From an uncultured Acetatifactor sp. (lineage in GTDB: Bacteria > Bacillota > Clostridia > Lachnospirales > Lachnospiraceae), in contig CATKXX010000013.1 in the NCBI GenBank assembly GCA_949840935.1, positions 1-64,000 on the forward strand: DNA of 64,000 bases. The letters run 5' to 3'. Positions within the stretch are counted from its first letter, which is position 1; each line of letters starts with the position of its first letter. The position numbers and the translations under genes are program-made. The notes beneath the pieces are model-generated. The model searched no databases. It had not been told where the DNA came from and was given only the letters and a program-made list of their open reading frames with translations. This document shows positions 60,594 through 64,000 of this stretch, piece by piece.

Positions 60594-61043
60594 TTATTCC
60601 AACATCTTTTTTAATTCGTCCATAAAGGTGTTGACGTCCTTGAATTCCCTGTACACGGACGCAAAGCGTACGTATGCCACAGGATCCAGCTCCATCAGCT
60701 TATTCATGAGCATCTCGCCGATGACCTGGCTGGAAATCTCCTTTTCCTCGCGGCTGGAAATTTCGTTTTCCACTTCGTCCACAAGGCTGGTGATCTGCTG
60801 TGCGCTGACAGGGCGTTTATGGCAGGCCCGGAGCACCCCGGCCTCTATCTTGGAGCGGTCATAGGTCTCCCTGTTGTTATCCTTCTTGATGATGATCAGG
60901 GGGATCGTCTCAATCTTCTCATATGTGGTAAAACGTTTACCGCAATCATCACACACACGGCGGCGGCGAATGGAATTGTTATCATCCGCCGGTCTGGAGT
61001 CTATAACTCTTGTATTTTCGTGACTGCAAAAAGGGCATTTCAT
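60594..61043 (-). CDS. nrdR: Ribonucleotide reductase repressor NrdR
   Basis: 149 aa. N-terminal zinc ribbon 'MKCPFCSHENTRVIDSR' with 'CDDCGKRFTTYE', then an ATP-cone domain ('IIIKKDNNRETYDRSKIEAGVLRAC', 'VDEVENEI'). It senses ATP/dATP and represses nrd genes. ATG 61043 follows GGAGG on the minus strand; a further upstream in-frame ATG overlaps that ribosome site. Last gene of the minus-strand set after sigG and ylmC, a common clostridial arrangement. Confidence 0.95.
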   Translation of the reverse strand: MKCPFCSHENTRVIDSRPADDNNSIRRRRVCDDCGKRFTTYEKIETIPLIIIKKDNNRETYDRSKIEAGVLRACHKRPVSAQQITSLVDEVENEISSREEKEISSQVIGEMLMNKLMELDPVAYVRFASVYREFKDVNTFMDELKKMLE

Positions 61044-61195
61044 GTACTTTTCCTCCATCAGGCGTATTCATTTCGATATTGTCCGGCTTCTTGCCAGAAC
61101 ATAACGATATTTACTATTAATTTATCATTTTTGACCCTTAATGTCAATCAAAAATGCCTGGTTATGAAAGTGATTGCGGAAGGCTGCAGTAACGG

Positions 61196-61429
61196 TTACG
61201 TCCTTACATCTACCAGGATGATATCCGGGCCGATCTGGCAGATATCTTTAAAGGGAATCACGATGTCCGGTTCACAGTTCAGGAATCCCAGGAATTTATT
61301 GCTGCCGGGTACAATGATCTTCTTGATGCAGCCCGTGCACTGGTCAAATTCCAGATCCGAGACCCTGCCCAGCTTTTTACAGTCCTTTGTATTGATAACG
61401 TCCTTACATTTTAACTCCGAATACAGCAT
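61196..61429 (-). CDS. YlmC/YmxH-family PRC-barrel sporulation protein
   Basis: 77 aa. PRC-barrel-type fold: 'KDVINTKDCKKLGRVSDLEFDQ', two more strands with 'IIVPGSNKFLGFLNCEPDIVIPF', ending 'IGPDIILVDV'. The YlmC/YmxH family is associated with endospore formers and often lies next to sigG or nrdR; biochemical role unknown. Start ATG 61429 behind AAGAGGCG on the minus strand. Intact and of normal length. Confidence 0.88.
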   Translation of the reverse strand: MLYSELKCKDVINTKDCKKLGRVSDLEFDQCTGCIKKIIVPGSNKFLGFLNCEPDIVIPFKDICQIGPDIILVDVRT

Positions 61430-61486
61430 ATGGCGCCTCTTTTTGGCCGTTGTTTTTAATATATGTATGAAGGTACCGCTTTAGTA

Positions 61487-61528
61487 TTAAAAAAGCAAAG
61501 GCCTGCCTGCCGGCTGTTACGCCGACAG
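61487..61528 (-). terminator. Terminator overlapping the sigG stop codon
   Basis: On the minus strand CTGTCGGC / GCCGGCAG (one G-U pair) closes a 6-base loop that contains the sigG TAA stop, followed by CAGGCCTTTGCTTTTTT. It may attenuate read-through from sigG into ylmC. Confidence 0.65.
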
Positions 61529-62299
61529 GTAGGTCCGCATGGTGCGCAGTGCGTTTTTCTCCAGCCTGGAGACCTGCGCCTGGGAGATGCCGATGGCTTC
61601 CGCTACCTCCATCTGTGTCTTTCCTTCAAAGAACCGGAGGGAAATGATCTCATGCTCCCTGGGATTGAGCTTTTTCATGGCCTCGCTGAGGGAGAGGTTT
61701 TCAATCCAGGTTTCCTCCTTATTTTTCTTGTCGCTGATCTGATCCATGACATAGAGCGTGTCTCCGCCGTCCGTAAAGACGGGCTCATACAGGCTCATGG
61801 GATTCTGGATGGCATCCAGTGCATAAACAATGTCTTCCTTGGAGATTCCTACCTCCGATGCAATCTCCTCAATGGTGGGCTCCTTCAGGTTCTTTCGGGT
61901 CAGGGCCTCCTTGGTATAGATTGCCTTGTAGGCGGTATCCTTTAAAGAGCGCGACACCCGGATACTGCTGCTGTTGTCTCGGAGGAAGCGTCTGATCTCA
62001 CCGATGATCATGGGGACTGCATAGGTGGAGAATTTGACATTGAGTGAAGAATCAAAATTGTCGATGGCCTTGATCAGGCCGATGCACCCGATCTGGAACA
62101 GGTCATCCACATTTTCATTGCTGGAAGAAAAGCGCTTTATCACACTGAGTACCAGGCGAAGGTTGCCTTCTATATATGTCTCTCTCGCTTCCTTGTCGCC
62201 TTCCTCGATCTGGCGGAACAGGGCTTCCTTTTCCGCCGCCTTTAAAAGAGGAAGCTTCGCGGTGTTTACACCGCATATTTCTACTTTTCCCAGTGCCAT
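61517..62299 (-). CDS. sigG: Forespore sigma factor sigma-G
   Basis: Late forespore sigma factor. The N terminus 'KVEICGVNTAKLPLL' and the core 'NLRLVLSVIKRF', 'VDDLFQIGCIGLIKAIDNFD', 'KFSTYAVPMIIGEIRRFLRDN' and 'ISQAQVSRLEKNALRTM' closely follow Bacillus SigG. 260 aa. Start ATG 62299 lies eight bases after GGGAGG on the minus strand; the frame is open further to 62341. A sigma-F/G-like promoter is visible 40-70 bases upstream. In Bacillus and many clostridia sigG directly follows sigE; here it is 26 kb away and inverted. Confidence 0.96.
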   Translation of the reverse strand: MALGKVEICGVNTAKLPLLKAAEKEALFRQIEEGDKEARETYIEGNLRLVLSVIKRFSSSNENVDDLFQIGCIGLIKAIDNFDSSLNVKFSTYAVPMIIGEIRRFLRDNSSSIRVSRSLKDTAYKAIYTKEALTRKNLKEPTIEEIASEVGISKEDIVYALDAIQNPMSLYEPVFTDGGDTLYVMDQISDKKNKEETWIENLSLSEAMKKLNPREHEIISLRFFEGKTQMEVAEAIGISQAQVSRLEKNALRTMRTYLSA

Positions 62300-62339
62300 T
62301 TTCGGTTCCTCCCTGTACTGTTTTCTTTTCTGTGTTAAC

Positions 62340-62369
62340 AAGTATGTACAGGGAATACTTACAATATTC
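62340..62369 (-). promoter_or_regulatory. Sigma-F/sigma-G-type promoter of sigG
   Basis: On the minus strand GAATA (62369-62365), 18 bases, CATACTT (62346-62340). The Bacillus forespore consensus is GHATR - 17/18 - CATnHTA; only the last base differs. Position and spacing fit the known forespore expression of sigG. Confidence 0.65.
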
Positions 62370-62416
62370 TTGGTAAAATTTGAAAAACAGAATCTTCTCC
62401 ATGGCGGGAAAGCACG

Positions 62417-63739
62417 TTATTTTGCCTTTCGGAGAAACCGGCGCAGGCACAGCAGATACAACAGGGTCTGAACCAGCTGGCTGGCCAGGATTCCCCAGAG
62501 GTACCCGGTAATCCCGTAGACGGGAATGGCCAGGAGCACGAAGCCCAGCCGGATCAGCAGGCTGAGCACATTCATCACAAAGATATGGCCTGCCATTCCC
62601 AGCCCCTGGAGGATGCTTGACAGGGTGGTATCCAGGTACAGAAAGGGACAGATGAATCCCAGGGTGGTGATGAAATGTCCTGCCAGGGTGCTGTCGAACA
62701 GAAAGCTCCCCATCCATCGTCCCAGGAGCACGAAGCCCATCATACAGACAGTTCCCATCATACCGCAGTATTTCACGGTGCGCAGAGTGGCGGAGCGCAC
62801 TTTCCCGATGTCGCCAAGGGCATAGCTCTCAGAGATAATGGGCAGGAGCATGACCGCCACAGATCCTGTCAGGGCATTGGGGAAGAAGATCAGAGGCATG
62901 GCCATACCGGTGAGGACTCCGTAAACGCTCAGCGCAGAGGCATTGTCGTAGCCGTACAGGCGCAGCTTTGCGGGGATGGATACGGATTCCACACTCTGCA
63001 GAAGATTCAGGACAATGCGGTTGGCAGTCAGGGGAAGCGCCATCTGCAGCAGAGGGCGGTAAACAGCGGATGGCAGCGTGTTATGTACGGAGGACACAGG
63101 ATCCCGGCACAGAGCGATGGCGGATATGGATACCAGCATAGAGAAGAATTCCCCCACTGTGAGGCCCAGCACCGCCACGCCGATGGCGGGCTCCCTCCCG
63201 ATGGAAAAGCAATATGCTGTCACCAGCCAGACGCTGGCAACCCGGACGAGCTGTTCCACCAGCTGGGAGGCGGCCGGGATCCCGGCTTTTTTTATGCCGT
63301 AGAAATAACCGTTGATGCAGGAGTGGACGGCGCTTAAGGGGATGGAAAAAGAGAGGATCCGCAGCATCATTGCAGTCCTGGGCTCCCCCAACAGCTTTCC
63401 GGCAATCGGATCCGCAAAGAAGTAGATGATCCCGTTACACAGCAGGGACAGGGGCAGGGAGATGCTTAGGCCCGCGTACATGGGCTGGAATGAGCGGGAG
63501 CGGTCAATAGCCGTGCGCTCCGCTACCAGCTTGGAAATAGCGGTCTGGTAGCCCGCGGCGGTCAGGGAGAAAGAAAGGGCGAGCACAGGATTTAACAGCT
63601 GGTAGATACCCATTCCCTCCTCGCCGAAAAGCCGTGAGAGGTAGATACGGTAGAAAAATCCAATGATACGGCTTACAAAGCCGGTTGCCGTCAGAATCAG
63701 GGTTCCGACGATAAGAGGATGGTGATTGCCTTTTTTCAT
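62417..63739 (-). CDS. spoVB: SpoVB-like polysaccharide flippase (MOP superfamily)
   Basis: 440 aa, about 12-14 transmembrane helices. 'LILTATGFVSRIIGFFYRIYLSRLFGEEGMGIYQL' at the N terminus and 'GIKKAGIPAASQLVEQLVRV' mid-protein are typical of stage V sporulation protein B, related to MurJ lipid II flippases and needed for spore cortex in Bacillus. Ribosome site at the ATG is weak. It lies upstream of sigG on the same strand with 117 bases between, and is divergent from the cysteine desulfurase gene. Confidence 0.88.
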   Translation of the reverse strand: MKKGNHHPLIVGTLILTATGFVSRIIGFFYRIYLSRLFGEEGMGIYQLLNPVLALSFSLTAAGYQTAISKLVAERTAIDRSRSFQPMYAGLSISLPLSLLCNGIIYFFADPIAGKLLGEPRTAMMLRILSFSIPLSAVHSCINGYFYGIKKAGIPAASQLVEQLVRVASVWLVTAYCFSIGREPAIGVAVLGLTVGEFFSMLVSISAIALCRDPVSSVHNTLPSAVYRPLLQMALPLTANRIVLNLLQSVESVSIPAKLRLYGYDNASALSVYGVLTGMAMPLIFFPNALTGSVAVMLLPIISESYALGDIGKVRSATLRTVKYCGMMGTVCMMGFVLLGRWMGSFLFDSTLAGHFITTLGFICPFLYLDTTLSSILQGLGMAGHIFVMNVLSLLIRLGFVLLAIPVYGITGYLWGILASQLVQTLLYLLCLRRFLRKAK

Positions 63740-63789
63740 TCAATAAATGCCTGTTACTGCTTTTTCACCATTATATTCCTTTTTGGATG

Positions 63790-63818
63790 TTGACAGAACA
63801 TGGGGGCGGTGCTAATAT
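63790..63818 (+). promoter_or_regulatory. Sigma-A promoter of the cysteine desulfurase gene
   Basis: Perfect TTGACA (63790-63795), 17 bases, TAATAT (63813-63818), 97 bases before ATG 63916. It is in the divergent spacer with spoVB. Confidence 0.75.
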
Positions 63819-63915
63819 GAGAATGATATAATTCCCAGTAAAATAATATGAATTAAAACCGTCCCCAGGCACGGTCATTCGGGAAGCCTGAACGGCAGGA
63901 TTGCGGAGGAGTGGC

Positions 63916-64000
63916 ATGATTTATATGGACAATGCGGCAACCACCAGGACAGCGCCGGAGGCAGTGGAAGCTATGCTGCCTTATTTTTCGGAGTATTACG
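63916..64000 (+). CDS. Cysteine desulfurase, 5' end only
   Basis: The first 28 codons are visible; the gene runs off the window. 'MIYMDNAATTRTAPEAVEAMLPYF' is the N-terminal signature of NifS/IscS-type pyridoxal phosphate enzymes that supply sulfur for Fe-S clusters and tRNA thiolation. GGAGGAGTGG precedes ATG 63916. In many Firmicutes a thiI gene follows, which cannot be checked here. Confidence 0.88.
   Translation, partial: MIYMDNAATTRTAPEAVEAMLPYFSEYY

Noticed and set aside
1-64000. tRNA or rRNA genes
   Set aside because: No cloverleaf-type sequence with T-loop GGTTCRA and matching acceptor stem, and no rRNA motifs, were noticed by eye; a covariance-model scan would settle this.

Overview
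The window looks like a chromosomal segment of a spore-forming, meso-diaminopimelate, Gram-positive anaerobe of the Lachnospiraceae/Clostridia type. The grounds are a complete spoIIGA-sigE pair, sigG with ylmC/ymxH and nrdR, spoVB, a DNPR-type MurE, a PASTA-domain PrkC kinase, a DUF5702 protein and a moderately GC-rich sequence with many GTG/TTG starts behind strong Shine-Dalgarno sites. Family names were assigned by reading motifs, not by database search.

Layout. (1) 1-0.8 kb: an AT-rich acetyltransferase gene between hairpins. (2) 1.0-13.7 kb: a same-strand housekeeping run: murE, priA, def, fmt, yugP-like peptidase, rsmB, rlmN, prpC phosphatase, prkC kinase, rsgA. It ends in a clear terminator. 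(3) 13.9-18.1 kb: an accessory pocket with one chemoreceptor and an AgrC/AgrA-like two-component pair. (4) 18.2-20.4 kb: ychF and lgt. (5) 20.4-33.8 kb: the division/cell-wall cluster mraZ, rsmH, ftsL, two class B PBPs, mraY, murD, ftsW, murA, ftsQ, ftsZ. It ends in a very long hairpin terminator. (6) 33.8-35.5 kb: spoIIGA-sigE behind a Spo0A-type promoter. (7) 35.6-37.0 kb: a small conserved-looking protein, a VanZ-like membrane protein and an XRE regulator. (8) 37.3-47.3 kb: a Gram-positive Tad/Flp pilus locus: tadZ, cpaF, tadB, tadC, a pilin, three TadE/TadG-like proteins and an A24 prepilin peptidase. (9) 47.3-55.4 kb: a module that reads straight on from the pilus genes: a WG-repeat protein, an FHA protein, a PP2C phosphatase, a separate A24 N-terminal cysteine domain on the other strand, a mini membrane protein and a Ser/Thr kinase with a predicted extracellular propeller. 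(10) 55.5-56.9 kb: an AT-rich Rpn-type nuclease/transposase and a decayed stretch. (11) 56.9-60.5 kb: a large secreted LysM protein. (12) 60.6-63.7 kb, minus strand: spoVB, sigG, ylmC, nrdR. (13) The start of a cysteine desulfurase gene at the right edge.

How it fits together. The most interesting part is 37-60 kb. The Tad pilus operon is followed by a kinase / phosphatase / FHA reader set, the same three parts that switch type VI secretion by threonine phosphorylation in Pseudomonas. The promoter of the pilus operon and that of the LysM surface protein share not only -35 and -10 boxes but also most of the spacer, which suggests common control. Two spacers of the pilus/FHA segment are copies of one hairpin-bearing element that runs from a stop codon to the next GTG start. 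Tandem repeats lie in the FHA linker, in the kinase domain and beside the mini membrane gene. The whole block sits between sigE and an inverted sigG segment, as if inserted into an ancestral sporulation cluster.

No rRNA, tRNA or CRISPR array was seen.
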